A DNA stretch of 64,000 nucleotides, taken from the NCBI GenBank assembly GCA_014058105.1, contig JACGCM010002776.1:1054001-1118000 (forward strand), written 5' to 3'. A program made the translations under genes and the position numbers. Of the stretch, positions 21,324 to 33,313 are shown in pieces. The stretch's first letter is position 1; each line of letters opens with the position of its first letter. The stretch comes from Kingdonia uniflora. Its lineage: Eukaryota; Streptophyta; Magnoliopsida; Ranunculales; Circaeasteraceae. The notes under the pieces are model-generated. The model was given only the letters and a program-made list of their open reading frames with translations, was not told the origin of the DNA and ran no database searches.

Positions 21324-21815
21324 TGTAAGAGCCTAATTTCATATCTCAAACTTAGTATCTCACACCAAATACGATTAGAATGTTAGCAACAAATAAGTAA
21401 TCACTAACATAAGATTTAGCGTAGAAAACCTCTGAATAGGTTAAAAATCACTAATTCTCTTGAGAATTTAGAATTATAAATCTTTATTGATAGTGAGTAA
21501 CTATTACAAAGAACGCTCTGAGTAGTTATGTATAAACTTTTTTGATAGAAGAGTCTGCCCTTAATTTGTAGTTCTCTAGTCTTATTTATAGGTCTCATAA
21601 TGATTGTACGTGTAACGGCATGAGTAACTCTTCTGGCTTGTAACGGCTTCATTAAATAATGTCGTGTATCAATGAGTTCGGGTTGTTTCCATGGAGGTCG
21701 ATATCGTATCCCTGTGGCTTCATTAAATAACGTCGTGTGTCAATGAGTTCGGGCTGTTTCCACGGAGGTCAATCTTTTATCCCTGTGAGACCGAGAGTGA
21801 GAATAAGCCCCTACA
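21324..21815 (-). repeat. RT2 5' LTR (492 bp)
   Basis: TGTAAGAGCC...CCCCTACA ends, flanked by CTATT. A block of about 71 bp beginning CTTCATTAAATAA and ending TATCCCTGTG is present twice in tandem (about 21647-21790) but once in the 3' LTR, which explains the length difference. Confidence 0.85.
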
Positions 21816-21820
21816 CTATT

Positions 21821-22040
21821 CAAACTCAAAAAGTAGTATAGTCTATGCACATCTTGCAAAGTAATGACGTATGTGCACATCTTGCTCTTTTAACATTTCC
21901 GAAGACAATATTAGTACCTCGCAGTTCAGTTTCTAGTTTTTGGGAGACTTCGTAAAAAAGTTACAAATCAATACTTCCTGGTTGACACGTATATGAAAAG
22001 TTTTTTCTAAAATTGAGATATTTGTGTAAATATATTCCTA
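21821..22040 (-). other. PPR copy 1 intron remnant
   Basis: The segment between RT2 and the PPR exon; together with 6872-7299 it forms the broken intron of copy 1. AT-rich and non-coding. The part at 7140-7290 still resembles 36140-36290 of copy 2. Confidence 0.6.
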
Positions 22041-22282
22041 AGATTGCCTACTTATAGTACACATCGACAATCCCACTGTGTATATAAGGATTCAAACTTA
22101 AACCGTACTTTAAAGCCTAACCATGAACTTCCCTCCCATGTTCCTGACTCCTTGAACTCCAACACGCACTCAAGATAGCAGTAAAGGATGCTCATTCCAT
22201 CGAATCCTATTCTCCTTTATCTGAACAAATAACTTTAATGCCTCATTTAAATAACTATTCTGTGCATAACCCGAGACCAATG
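22041..22282 (-). pseudogene. PPR copy 1, distal part of exon 1
   Basis: The minus strand is alignable with 45505-45752 of PPR copy 2, including the segments matching YAQNGYVKEALELFAQMREN and the region before the splice donor. The frame is damaged. RT3 is inserted at its 5' side, and the five bases CAATG (22278-22282) are the target duplication. Confidence 0.75.
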
Positions 22283-22799
22283 TAGAAGAGCCTAATTTTG
22301 TAATAGCTCGAATAAACTCTTACATCGAATGTACTTGTGGCACAATTAGTATAACCAATAATATAAGATGACACAGGTGGTTAGCATGGAAACCTTTGAA
22401 TAAGTGAAAACCACGACCTCGGCTTGATGATTTAGTAACTGTAACTTTATTGTTTGAAACTGATATTTCGATTACAAGCTATGATCCCTTGTGCTAGAAA
22501 AACTTTGGTCCTTATTCCTCTGTATCTCATTCCTTTTATAGATATCATCCTCAGTTTGTTTTTGTATGAGAGCACGTTCTCCTGAAAATGGGGGTAAACG
22601 GTAGCTAGACCTGCAACTGCTAGTTCGTGGGAGACATTTGTCCTTGACTTGTTCCGTTTCATTTGGAGTGCTCGAGCCACGTTCTTTTTCTGTTAGTGGT
22701 TTAAATGTTATTGTTGACAACGTATGTTATGTGTATGTTGTGTGAGTCTAGTATGGTATTAGCTCGATGATATCTGAGCTCGAGGGATAAGTCTTTATA
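22283..22799 (-). repeat. RT3 3' LTR
   Basis: Homologous along its length to 32412-32916 and 2453-2956. Its outer end is mutated to TAGAAGAGCC where the partner has TGTAAGAGCC. A TATA box (TATAAAAG, minus strand) lies near 22533. Confidence 0.85.
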
Positions 22800-22800
22800 A

Positions 22801-22815
22801 TCGCCCCCTCTCAAC
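22801..22815 (-). other. RT3 polypurine tract
   Basis: The minus strand reads GTTGAGAGGGGGCGA just before the 3' LTR. Confidence 0.65.
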
Positions 22816-23279
22816 TAATGGTACGTGTGTCTTGAGTTGAGAAGGTTCAATTGAGGTCAGTATTGGAATACAAATAAGTTGTCTGATATAGGTAATGATG
22901 GATTTGTTGATGTGGAATTTTATCTTGGAAGTGTAATGGACTGTTGAAAATTTAAATATTGTAATGACTGTGACTGTTTCCGTTAGCTTTTGGGTTTCCC
23001 ATAAGCATTCTTTGAATGATGACTGCTTTGGAAATCCTTTCATGCATTGAATGTTCTCTCTGTATATATACTACTGCTGTTGTACATCCGATTATTCTTC
23101 TTCTAGCACTCTATTGTTTCAGATCTTTTATAAGTATTGTTCTCCCTCGTCATTCTTTGTTAGTGAAAAATGGTGACTACCCGACATTAATCGTATGAAG
23201 TAGGGTTCTTGCCAAAGTGTAGGAACTTTAATTTCATTACTTTGGGACCTAGTCCCTAGATCTTCCCACTCTCATTACT

Positions 23280-25477
23280 ATTCATCCTACATATCATGGT
23301 ATGACGTATGAGGAGGTAGTGGAGGCGGATAATGACTACTATCAGATGATGTGGTTTCATTATCTGGTGGTATCTAGGCAGCAGCGCAGGGTGTGTCTAC
23401 TTCTTCTTACTGCGGAGGCAGTTTTAGAAGAGGACGAGGCGGCTGGCGTCCGTGCCAGGAAGTCTCGCCGCTATCCTACGAGTGATTAGATTCCAGTGGT
23501 AGAAGTGGTGGTAGAAGCATTTTTTCTACAACCATCTTCCTTTTCTCGCAGAAGTAGTGGTTTCAGATGTGGAAGAGGTACTCTGTTACAACCATCTTCC
23601 TTTTCTTGCAGAAGTAGTGGTTTCAGAGGTGGAAGAGGCTTTTGGCACTCGTTCTTGGAAGTTTTGTCGATAACTGCTAGCGATTGGACTCTATAGATCT
23701 ATTTGTAGCTTTTTGTATGTAATGTATTATGTTGTTAGTGCTCTGCTTATTTATGACAATATTTTGTGTTGTAAGCAGACCCTTGTTCTAAAGTGAGGAT
23801 AGAGGAATATTTAATCGATACAATAGCCCATGAGGGAGTTGAGCTGGAAGCTGTGTTGGGAGAACTTAAGATAAGTAGGCACAAGAGGGTTAATAGTAAA
23901 TCTGTTAAAGTCCAAAAGTCTCAGGCCAAGAGAAAAATAATTAGAAATTGGCCCATCTGCTAGGCTGAAGTGGAATCATCAGCGAACATTGGCATGGTGC
24001 TAATTTTAACAAAAGCTGCACCCATGTCTCTGAAGCCGAGGCCTGCAGGTTCCATATTTGGCAAAGCAAGCCAAAGGCAATCTAAGAGGAGAATCACGAA
24101 GGCTGATGGCTCAAAGTTTGGGACCACAGAGAGTGGGGAGGCCAAGATGGCCTCAAAAAAGAGAAATGCGGACAGTCCCCCTCTTGTTGTAGTGAACGAG
24201 GCGAAAAAGCGGTGGCGGAAACGAGCTTAGAGGTGGAGATGGTTGCTCTGGAAGAAATATTTAAGACTATGGTGTTGAAGGACGCCGATGAATTCTCCTC
24301 TTCAATTCATGCCGAGCTGTGTAGGGTAAGTGGAAAAGTAATCGTATTATTGTATTTTGGGGATGTATTTCGTATACTACTTTTTTTTTGCAGGCATCCT
24401 GTATTCTGAGGGGGATCACCCTTGGTGTCGAGGAGGGGAGGCTGGCGGTGAAGCAGACTGTGGAGTTTGAGAAAGAATTGGCTGAAGAACAAGCCAATCT
24501 AGTGGCAGAGAGGTCGCGATTTACCTCCGAAGTCACGAACCTGTGGGTTACATTCCAGGGAACCATGGACCAGCTCGTGCTAGAGGACAAAAAGAAGGTA
24601 AAAGAAGTGAGTGTTGTTTGTGATAATCTCGCTCAAAGGCTCTATAAGGATGGGTATATAGAGGCCAACATTATTGCTATAATTGAAGGAAGATCTTTGG
24701 ATATTGTAGGGCCTTATATAGCTGAGGACCTTGTAGATGGGAGTACTCCAGTTCGAGAAACCATGTCAGGATTAGGGGATATGTATCCTGTCACTCATGA
24801 AGAAAAACAAGCAGTGGACGACCAAGAGAAGGTAGAATAATATATAATATAATGTCGTTTTAGAAAATTCTGAAATTGGAGTAGGGAAAACATTTGTACT
24901 TGATTATTTTGAGTAGGAAAGCTATGATGTTGTTATACTGTGCATCATAATTGAGGTGTTAAATAAAGAGCTCGCTAGGGACAAATTGTTGTATATAAAC
25001 TTAATGAGCTGTGCATCATAATTGAAGCGTTAAAGAAAGAGCTCGCTAGGGAGAAAAATGTTGCCCAAGCAGCAGCTCTCTTGACTGGACGCACTGAGGT
25101 TCAAGTGAGAAAATATAGAGAACTTAGTGAAGACCACTGGAGATATTTATGTGCAGCTCGTTTAGGATAGACTAAAGATAAAATGGAGAAAGACAAAGTA
25201 ATTAGAAAAGATAAGAGTATGTACTTAAAAATGCGGCCTTTCCTTCCTGGCGGTATGAGAAAAAATATTCCAAAATCGACCAAAGACCTTATAAAGTTGA
25301 CCCTCTTTCTAGAAGCTAAAATAAACAGTGAGAGGGGGTTAAAAGAGGTGTGGCTTAAAATGTTATAACACGGACCTATTTATCTAGATCCCGAGATCGT
25401 AGAAGTATTGGCCACCAGAGGGAGGAACCTGCATAGCTTAAAAGCTAAAGAAGTATCAACTCATGCTAGCGTGTCAA

Positions 25478-25517
<40 letters not shown>

Positions 25518-27060
25518 CCACTGTAAGATCTGTAACCAACTATTATGTGAACTGTTTGTGATGTAGAACTATGTTTGTATGAGAGTTATATTTTGTCGTG
25601 TCCATGATAAATATCAAACTGTTCGTGCAGATCGAGTTAGAAGTTATGCGAGGTCGGCACCAAAATTTGTCTGAACTTCTCGCAAAAATGGTCGTCGAGC
25701 TGGAGGTGACTCGTGCATCTTTGGAAGATATTGACGAGTTAAATATGAAATTAGAGGTGAAAGTGTTTGAGTTAAATGAAATATTGAAGAAAAAGGACAG
25801 TGAATTGGGTAGCATTCAGGACGAGTTAGTGAGCGCTCAAAGTGAAGTTAAGAAATTGAATAACACGGTAAAGAATCTGGAAGGAGAAGTATTAACAGCT
25901 TGTGGTTGTTGGACAGAAGTGGTAAATAGCTTGAAGGGGAAGAGTAAAGATGCGGATCACGCTCAATATCGTATTAGAGGGTTAGAGGCGAAAGCAATAG
26001 AATTAAAATACAATCTTATTAATGTTAGGGAGAAATTGAGGAAGAAGGAGGTTGAATTTGTTAGTGTATAAGCTGGGTTGGCGAGTACTGAAAGTGAGAT
26101 GTAGAAGTTAAGTGACACTGTAAAGAGGAAGGAGGATACTGTTGAGAGTACGCAAAGTTATTGTGATAAGGTCGTTGAACGAGTAGAGAAATTGAAGGAA
26201 GAAATATCAAGTGCTCGTGACAGTAAGACGGAGGTGATGGAGAGATTGAAGAAGAAATATAAGGAGGTGGACGATTTTAGGGAACAACTGGGGAAGAAAA
26301 ATCTCGAAGTGAAATCTCATATGGAACAAATAGCGATGCTAGAGGCCGATCTAAAATATGTTTGAGCTGTAGTAAGGAATTCAAATGAGAAAATAAGAAA
26401 TATGGAGACCGAGCTAACAAATGTATGAACTAGGGAGGTGGACTTAATTATGAAGACTCAAAAATTGGAGGCAGATCTTTCAACATCTGAGCGTGCACTC
26501 GATGGAGAGGTCGTTCAAAGAATGTATAATCAAGAGAGAATGGAGGAATCGATCGTTATGCTGGGTCAGATGGATAAGTTAATGAAAGTGATGGAGGAAC
26601 ATAATACTGTCTTATCTTCTGAAAATATGAAAGAAAGAGATCGTTGTAAGAACTTAAAAAATCTGATAAAGAATGGTCAGGAAAGGTTTGTTGAGCTTGT
26701 TGTATCTAACAGAGATAAACTTGCAACCGGTGTGGTGCATTAGAAGGAGATGGCAGCAGTGCTCGCATACTTTGTAAATGAGATTACGAGAATTGAAGAA
26801 GAGAGAGAGATACTTTGCATGATAAGATGATTGTAAAGGGGGTAAAGTGTGAAATAGGTTTAGTACGCTCTAAATATTTGGAATGATTTATATCTAAGCT
26901 TGGAGCTCTTACCCCAGGACTGGTGGACAAAGGTAGAGACATTGTTGCTACTAGAGTACCATAATTTAGAACTTCTGAAGTTGGTAGAAACTCGTCTGAC
27001 GTTTCAAGAAATCGATCTGTGTAAAAGAATTCGTGAACTATTTTTGTTTATGTTATAGTA
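23280..27060 (+). pseudogene. RT3 antisense accessory ORF (coiled-coil protein), decayed
   Basis: On the strand opposite to gag-pol, broken frames run about 3.8 kb toward the integrase. The N-terminal part (23301-23489) codes MTYEEVVEADNDYYQMMWFH and RKSRRYP, which clearly matches RT4's antisense piece at 58252-58506. A duplicated Phe/Ser/Arg motif (FLQPSSFSRRSSGFRCGRG) lies at 23520-23640. The middle (24388-24840) and C-terminal parts (25598-26071, 26438-26743) are rich in Glu/Lys/Leu heptads, a long coiled coil. At least six stops or shifts break it. Antisense ORFs before the 3' LTR are known from the Tat lineage (Grande, RIRE2, Retand); their role is unknown. Confidence 0.75.
25480..25515. 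repeat. (TA)n microsatellite
   Basis: About 18 TA dinucleotides interrupting the coiled-coil region of the RT3 antisense ORF. Confidence 0.9.
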
Positions 27061-27229
27061 GATATTTGGATAGAGTAAAGCTAGTTTTACCGTTTACTTT
27101 ATCTTTTGAGATTGAGTAAATAAATATATGTATGATAGTAGAGAGTAATGTGGGAAAAAATTTAAAAGTTTTTATAGATGAGAAAAAAATGTACATGCTG
27201 TTAGAGATCTTAATCTTTCTTTTAGAATG

Positions 27230-29960
27230 TGAAGAACAATGGTAAATGTATCTTGTGCTTGGAAAAACTAGGGATTTAGCGATAGAATCGCTTCAACCTC
27301 CTAGTGTTCTAAGGGCTTGATATCTTGATTCCATCTTTTGTCATGAGGTAGTAGTATCCAAGGCCGGTTTGTCCTACCACAAGAAACAAACCTTCCTAAT
27401 TCTCTGCGAGCTTTCCTGCATTTAACTTTTTTATGTTCTTCGGGATTTCTTGGAGGACTAGGTTATCAATTTCGAATTCACGGCTCCGAACTCTTTTGTT
27501 GTATGAACTGGCTAGCATATGATGATATCGACCCAAGTTGGCAACAGCTCAAGCTCATGTTTCATCGATCAAGTTCATATTGCAGGCTAACTCAAACTCA
27601 TTTTATTCATCAGTGAGCTTATGATCTTTGATGGGATAATGATATTCTGTTGGGATTCCAGCTTCTGTTCCATAAGTAAGAAGGAATGGGGAACATCCTA
27701 TTGATTGTCTTAGTATTGTATGGTAGGCCCACATGATGTGTGGCAATTCCCTTATCTAATTTCCCTTCTTCATTGATTTGAGTCTCTTCTTGATCCCATC
27801 CACTATGGTATTGTTCGTGATTTCGGCCTGCCCATTTCCTTGGGGGTAGTATGGATTGGACGGTGAATGAATGATGTTGTGTTTGTATATAAATACCACT
27901 ACCTCCTCTCTATCGAACTGTGATCCGTTATTGATCTGAATTAGGTGGGGGCAACCAAATTGTATGATTATATGTTCCCAGATAAATGAGATGACTTCTT
28001 CTTCTCGAGTTCGACATAGCGGAACTGCTTCTACCCACTTCGTAAAATAATCTGTTGCCATGAATAAGAACTTTCGGTTACCCGACATGTTTGGGAATTC
28101 TCCCACTAGATTGAGTATCCACCTCTTGAAAGGCCAGAATACTTTACTGGCATGGAGCTCGAGTGTAAGTGCTCAAATCTTGTTACCATGTCGCTGACAT
28201 GCGTCGCATTTGCATGAGTATTCTTCTACCTGTTTTCTCATTCCTGGTCGGAATAGTCCTTGTGTAATTGATCTATTTGCAAGAGATCGACCTGCGACAT
28301 GGGAGCCACAAGCCCCCTCGTGTAAATCTTTTAACATCCCATCAGCTTCTTTTATTGAGAGACACTTGAGGTATGGACCAGTGACCGGTCTTCGATATAA
28401 ACTGTCTTTCCGAACTATGTAACGCTTTGAGTTATCAATTAACTATTTGTGCTCTTTTGGATCTTCTGGAAGTGGCCCATCACATTTGTTCTCTGGGCTA
28501 ATATATGCGAGGAAAGGCTTCCTCTAATCGCCGTCTCTTTCTTCACCGCCCCTAGTGTTGATCGTGCATATCGTTGGGAGATTAATGTTGGGGGTTGAAA
28601 TTACTTCGATTTGGAGGTACCTTGCTTATGTACCTAAGACCCCGACTAGGTAAGCCAAAGAATCGGCGTGTCAGTTTTCTCCATAAGGTAAATAATCGAG
28701 AATAGCCTTTTCGAATCTGCTCATCCTGTTAGTAACGAGGGCTGCACAGTCAAATATTTTACCATTCTTCTTGAATCGCTCGAAGTAGTGATGGACTATT
28801 AGCAATGATTATGTATAGACCGATAGTTTATGAACTTCGTTCTCCAATGCCATGTCTAAACCATGAATTTATGTTTTGTACTCTGTGACATTGTTCGATA
28901 CTTTAAAGTTTAATCGGATTGACTTCTCGATTCTGTCATTTGAAGGTGTAATCAGTACGATTGCAATTCTTAACCCTGTGGGTCCTGTTGATCTTCTTCT
29001 GTTAGATTTGGATCGTACTCTTCCTAATCTGAATCTTCTACTAGGAAGTCTGCTAAAAAATCAGCTACTGCTTGACCTTTCTCTGAAGTTCTCTGTTCGA
29101 ATTTGATATCATGTTCCCCCAAGCTTACAGACCATTGTTACACTCTGCACGATTTTTACTTTTTATATAATATTTCCCAAAGGGGATAGTTGGTCAGGAC
29201 TTTGACAGGATGAGCTTGAAAATAGTGTTTAAGCTTCTGGAAAGTATAGACGAGTGTGAGGAGAAGTCATTTCTGTCGGTGTGAGGGTCTTGCTTATAAA
29301 ATGCACTGGCTACGCAATCTTTCTGTCGAACCGAATAAGAACCGAGCTGAGAGAGTTATTTATAATTGTGAGGTAGATAATTAATTTCATATTATCTATC
29401 GGGGTGCTCATTATGGAAGATTTTCCAAGATAGATTTTGAGTTCTTGAAAAGCTACTTCACATTCTTTTGTCCAATCGATCTCTTCATTTTGTTGTCATT
29501 TGCCTCTTCTGGTGGATTTATAAAGTAGCATGAACAACCATCAACAGTGATCTGATGACTTGGAGAGGAATCTGTTCATAACTGCATTCTTGCCAGTAAG
29601 CTTTTGTACATCATTCTTTATTTGTGGTGACGGCATGGAGATTAGAGCTCGAATCTGATCTGGATCAGCTTTGATTCATTTGTTACTGATGAGATGTCCC
29701 AAGACCTTGCCAGAGTGCACTGCAAATCAACATTTATTTGGATTGAGCTTCATTCGGTACGATCGTAATATTTTGAAGACTGTATCGAGATGTGCAATAT
29801 GACTTCCATAGCTTTATCTCTTATGCTCAATTTGTGACACATTTTTGCTTGGTCAACTCCTAGCATTTCTTAGAAAGTTCATGCGAGGACACCTTTGTTC
29901 ATATGTATGAAATGTATTAGAGATTCCTTCTCCTATTGGATAAGCTTGGTACCAATATAT
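27230..29960 (-). pseudogene. RT3 pol remnant: RT end, RNase H, integrase
   Basis: Reading leftward: LGVDQAKMCHKLSIRDKA (about 29850), the usual entry to RT, jumps directly to an H-I-A-H-L-D-T-V-F-K-I-L stretch and MKLNP (about 29750), so the RT core with the YxDD motif is deleted. RNase H follows (VHFISKTLTPTE, about 29290). The integrase core at 28106-27756 has DYFTKWVEAVPL, then INNGSQF where DNGTQF is usual (second acidic residue Asp changed to Asn), and GQAEITN with the Glu. The C-terminal integrase domain (YNKRVRSREFEI, PKNIKKLNAGKLA) is at about 27520-27360. Many stops; inactive. Confidence 0.78.
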
Positions 29961-32333
29961 GTTCCCCTGTTATGTCCATCGATCTCAATGTACTATGTAG
30001 GTTCTACTGTGGAAAGTTAATCATTGGCGTGATCAGCTTTCTGTAATTGTTATGCAGCAAATTTGTCAGATGTGTCAAGTATGCCAGATACTATGTTTTC
30101 GCAAGCTTGAGAAATTTTTTAACTTCCTTTGATCTCATAGATGTCATTATTATATTTAAAATGTAGTGCCTGATGGTATGTAGGTGGGATAATTTCCATA
30201 TTGTGCAACTAGCAATGGCCCATTATCCCCAGGTATTGGGACTTTGTATTGAAGATATAGATAGTAACGTCGAGAGTGGTGGGTCCAGTAGTTATCGATA
30301 AGATAATCTTTCCTACTTGTTCTTCTTTAGATCTGTTAAAGCCACTGATATCGATGTCATTTGGTACAAGTTTGTCGGCTAGTCCCATTTCTCGATTGTG
30401 CTCTAAAAAAGGATTTCGAGACTACTTCCTATATCTACCATCATGGGGTACGTGACAAAGTTCTTCATTTTGAGCATGATTACCAGTGCGTCATGATATG
30501 GGAACTTGACATGACCTATGTCGTAAACTTCAAATGAAATTCTAGCTCGTCGATTGCTTGATTCGGGATAGAGTTTAGCTTCTTTATCCTGAACTGTGAG
30601 GTCACAGCACTCTGTTAGACTCCTCCTTTTGAATATGGTTGAATTGTTGATCTGGTTGATCTCGATCATGTGATTGTGGTAGATGTGGTACAAGTATTTT
30701 TTATCGGATTGATCTTCGACCTGAATTACTTCGACTTGCTTCTTATTGCTTTCATTCTTATATCCTTCCAGATCGATAATGTACTCGTGCATTCTCCTAT
30801 CTTTGAAAATATACTCCAACAATCTTAGTACAGCGTAATAGTTGTCAGTTTCATGATGTATTATCTTATGGTGCATACAATACGATTTGCCTTCAATTGG
30901 CTCCAGAGGCTGAGCTACACGGAAGAATTTGTCTTTCTCCAATATGGGATAGATTGCAGAGATCCTGACATTCATCTTTGGAAGGACCAGTTTGGGTAAT
31001 AAATTTCCTTTTGTGATTTGCTTGTATTTGTTTTAGTTCGCTTCTTATCACCCTAGCTATCCTTGTGTTCACTGTCTCTATCTGTGTTTTGACCTTTCGT
31101 GGCGAAGATATTTTTAGTAGATTTATATTTTTTGGTCATCATCCTTCCGAGGATGTTAATAGTAGCTTACCTTGGTAGGCATGTCTTCCAAAGTTGAGAG
31201 TTTGTTCAAAAACATATGCTCTTTCACTTTACAATCAATCAGTAGTATATTGATAAACGCTGAAACGGCTGTCTTCTGATAGTGATTATCAACCTCCCGA
31301 GCAAGTTCAAGATTTTTTTTTGCAAAGACCTCGAGCTTCTCCCCCTGAGACTGTTTAAGACTAATAAGAGTGTATAAATTCTTTTTTGTGTCTTTATTAT
31401 GGGCGTACATTTTGAGGAAGATCTTCTGTAGTTGGTCGAACGTGAAGATTGAATCTTTATGTAAAGAATGGAACCATCGGAGCGGTTCTCCTTGTAGGCT
31501 TGTAGCGAATAGTCGACACAGAATGCAGTTCAAATTTAAATACAACCCCAATGAATCTTGGAATTACTAGATGTATTCTTTAGGATCGGTGCCTTTGTAC
31601 TTACGTATCTTCAGAGTATGGAAACCTATCGGTACTTCCTTATCAGACAACTCTTTGGCGATCGAACTACCTTGCAATTTGGTCAAATCGTCCTACTGCT
31701 GAGAGCTTGAACTTATATTAATTCCTTGATTCGCTGACCCATGTGTTCCTGTGTGATGTACTGACATGGCTCTAGAACAGCTTGGCATACAGGCCGAGGG
31801 TTATGAGTACCACTTCCCTCACTCAAACGTTCACGAACTGGTACCTTGGATAGAGGTCGTGGCTCTTCTTCTTGATGCTTGGAGAGCCTGCATCCTCTGC
31901 TAATCTCTGACTGATCTTCCCGTCCTAAATGAATTGAAGCTTTTAGTACGTGTGGATCGTTACGTTGATGCCTGGAAGCTCCTCTATTAGGGGCCCCTCG
32001 AGGTCTCAACCTATCTTTTGCAAAAACTATAGAGTTCGTCGGTATCTGATCACGTTCCTTGAGAGGTTGAACCTGTTGATTATCTTGTAGTGCTTTCAAA
32101 GCAGTCTGCAACGTGGTCATCTATTCTTCATGTCGTTTAAACTCTGCTTGTCGTGCTCAATGTTCATCTTCAAGTTCTTGCTCTCGATACTCTCAGTTGT
32201 GTAACAACTGACGTTTGAGCTTATTCAGCTTCTTTGTTCCAATGTTGAGGTTCGTCCTTAATTCTGCTATCTAATCAGGTTCTATTAAGAATTCATGCTG
32301 AGCTGCTGTGGCTTGTCGCTTAGAGGTCACCAT
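29961..32333 (-). pseudogene. RT3 gag-protease, decayed
   Basis: Starts at the ATG complement at 32331-32333 (MVTSKRQATAAQHEFLIEP). Gag core at 31551-31156 includes EPLRWFHSLHKDSIFTFDQL and NIIL-type helices. The segment 30975-30720 carries EGKSYCMHHKIIHHETDNYY with an incomplete knuckle. The protease at about 30560-30403 reads HDALVIMLKM and MMVDIGSSLEILF, so the D-x-G-S active site is kept better than in RT1. The frames between these blocks are interrupted. Collinear with RT1 40-2374. Confidence 0.8.
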
Positions 32334-32391
32334 GATTAAAAATTAATTGTTGAGTAACTGTCTACCTTAGGATTTCTTTAAAATGTCTTCT

Positions 32392-32411
32392 TTCCCACAA
32401 ACAGTGCCAAA
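32392..32411 (-). other. RT3 primer-binding site
   Basis: The minus strand reads TTTGGCACTGTTTGTGGGAA beside the 5' LTR; two changes from RT1. Confidence 0.7.
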
Positions 32412-32916
32412 TGTAAGAGCCTAATTTCGTAATAGCTCGACACCGAATGTACTTATGACACAATTAGTATAACCAAAAATATAAGATGACACAGGTGGTT
32501 AGCCTGGAAACTTTTGAATAGGCAAAAATCACGACCTCGGCTTGAGAATTTAGTAACTATAACTTTATTGCTTAAGACTGATATTTTGATTACAAGTTAT
32601 GATCTTTTAAGCTAGAAAAACTTCGGTCCTTATTTCTCTGTATCTCATTCTTTTTATAGACCTCATCGTCAGTTCGTTTTCGTGTGTGAGCATGTTCTCC
32701 TAAAAATGGGGGTAAACAGTAGTTAGACCTGCAACTGCTAGTTCGTGGGAGACAGATGTCATTGACTTGTTCCATTTTATTTGGAGTGCTCGAGCCACGT
32801 TCTTCTTCAGTTCGTGGTCCAAGTGTCATTGTTGATAGTGTATGTCACATGTATGTTGCCTGAGTCTGGCGTGGTATTAACTCGATGATATCCCAGCTCA
32901 AGGATAACTCCCTACA
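32412..32916 (-). repeat. RT3 5' LTR (505 bp)
   Basis: TGTAAGAGCC...CCCTACA ends; followed on the right by the target duplication CATTG (32917-32921). Confidence 0.87.
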
Positions 32917-33157
32917 CATTGTATTCCACGTAACTGTATCATTTAACTCATGAACTTCCCAAAACAACTTTTGACCCTTCTCAACCTCCTCATTTATGTA
33001 AAATTCCGCAACCATCGCATTCTTAGAAATCAAATACATCCCATAGAAACTCCCACTATAAGCCACACACAAATTTTCGAAACACCAAAATTTTGAATAC
33101 ACATCAATCAAAGAACTATAGTCATTTACCGTTTTCACCATGTAGCAATGCAATTGA
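32917..33157 (-). pseudogene. PPR copy 1, proximal part of exon 1
   Basis: The minus strand codes SSLIDVYSKFWCFENLC, KNAMVAEFYINEEVEKGQKL and VHELNDTVTWNTM, homologous to 45981-45740 of copy 2. It is cut at 33157, where sequence of the unrecognised duplicated gene starts, so the N-terminal half of this PPR copy is lost. Confidence 0.78.
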
Positions 33158-33240
33158 TGTAACACATCCTTCATAGGATCGTCTACCCACCGTATGACCT
33201 ATGTTTAATTAATATTTTATATTTTATGTTTAGCTTAAGC
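33158..33240 (+). repeat. Direct repeat A (3' end of the unrecognised gene)
   Basis: Matches 34813-34892 almost base for base: GATGTAACACATCCTTCATAG (codes D-V-T-H-P-S-stop) followed by TTTTATGTTTAGCTTAAGCT-type 3' flank. It is the tail of an upstream copy of the gene at 33314. Confidence 0.8.
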
Positions 33241-33313
33241 TCTGTTAGAGAGGTCCAATCTGAGTTATTAGCAGTTTCTATTTCAATTAGAATTAGGGTT
33301 TCTAATTCTAAAC

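Larger units (their letters stand above)
7300..21815 (-). mobile_element. RT2: non-autonomous LTR retrotransposon with captured genes
   Basis: Two related LTRs (TGTAAGAGCC...CCCTACA) bracket a 1.97-kb interior. On the minus strand the 5' LTR is 21324-21815 with a PBS at 21304-21323, and the 3' LTR is 7300-7463 plus 19065-19353, split by a CACTA element. A purine tract abuts the 3' LTR. Target duplication CTATT is present at 7295-7299 and 21816-21820. It sits in the intron of PPR copy 1. The interior has no gag or pol; it holds a roughly 50-bp tandem array and pieces of two host genes. Ends, PBS and PPT resemble RT1/RT3, so it was probably mobilised by them. Confidence 0.88.
22283..32916 (-). 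mobile_element. RT3: full-length Tat-like Ty3/gypsy retrotransposon with antisense ORF
   Basis: Both LTRs are present (22283-22799 and 32412-32916), with target duplication CAATG/CATTG (one mismatch) inside PPR copy 1 exon 1. Minus-strand order: 5' LTR, PBS, gag, protease, RT remnant, RNase H, integrase; then an antisense (plus-strand) coding region of about 3.8 kb, PPT and 3' LTR. Most of RT, including its catalytic motif, is deleted and integrase has lost an acidic residue, so it is not autonomous. Same family as RT1. Confidence 0.9.
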
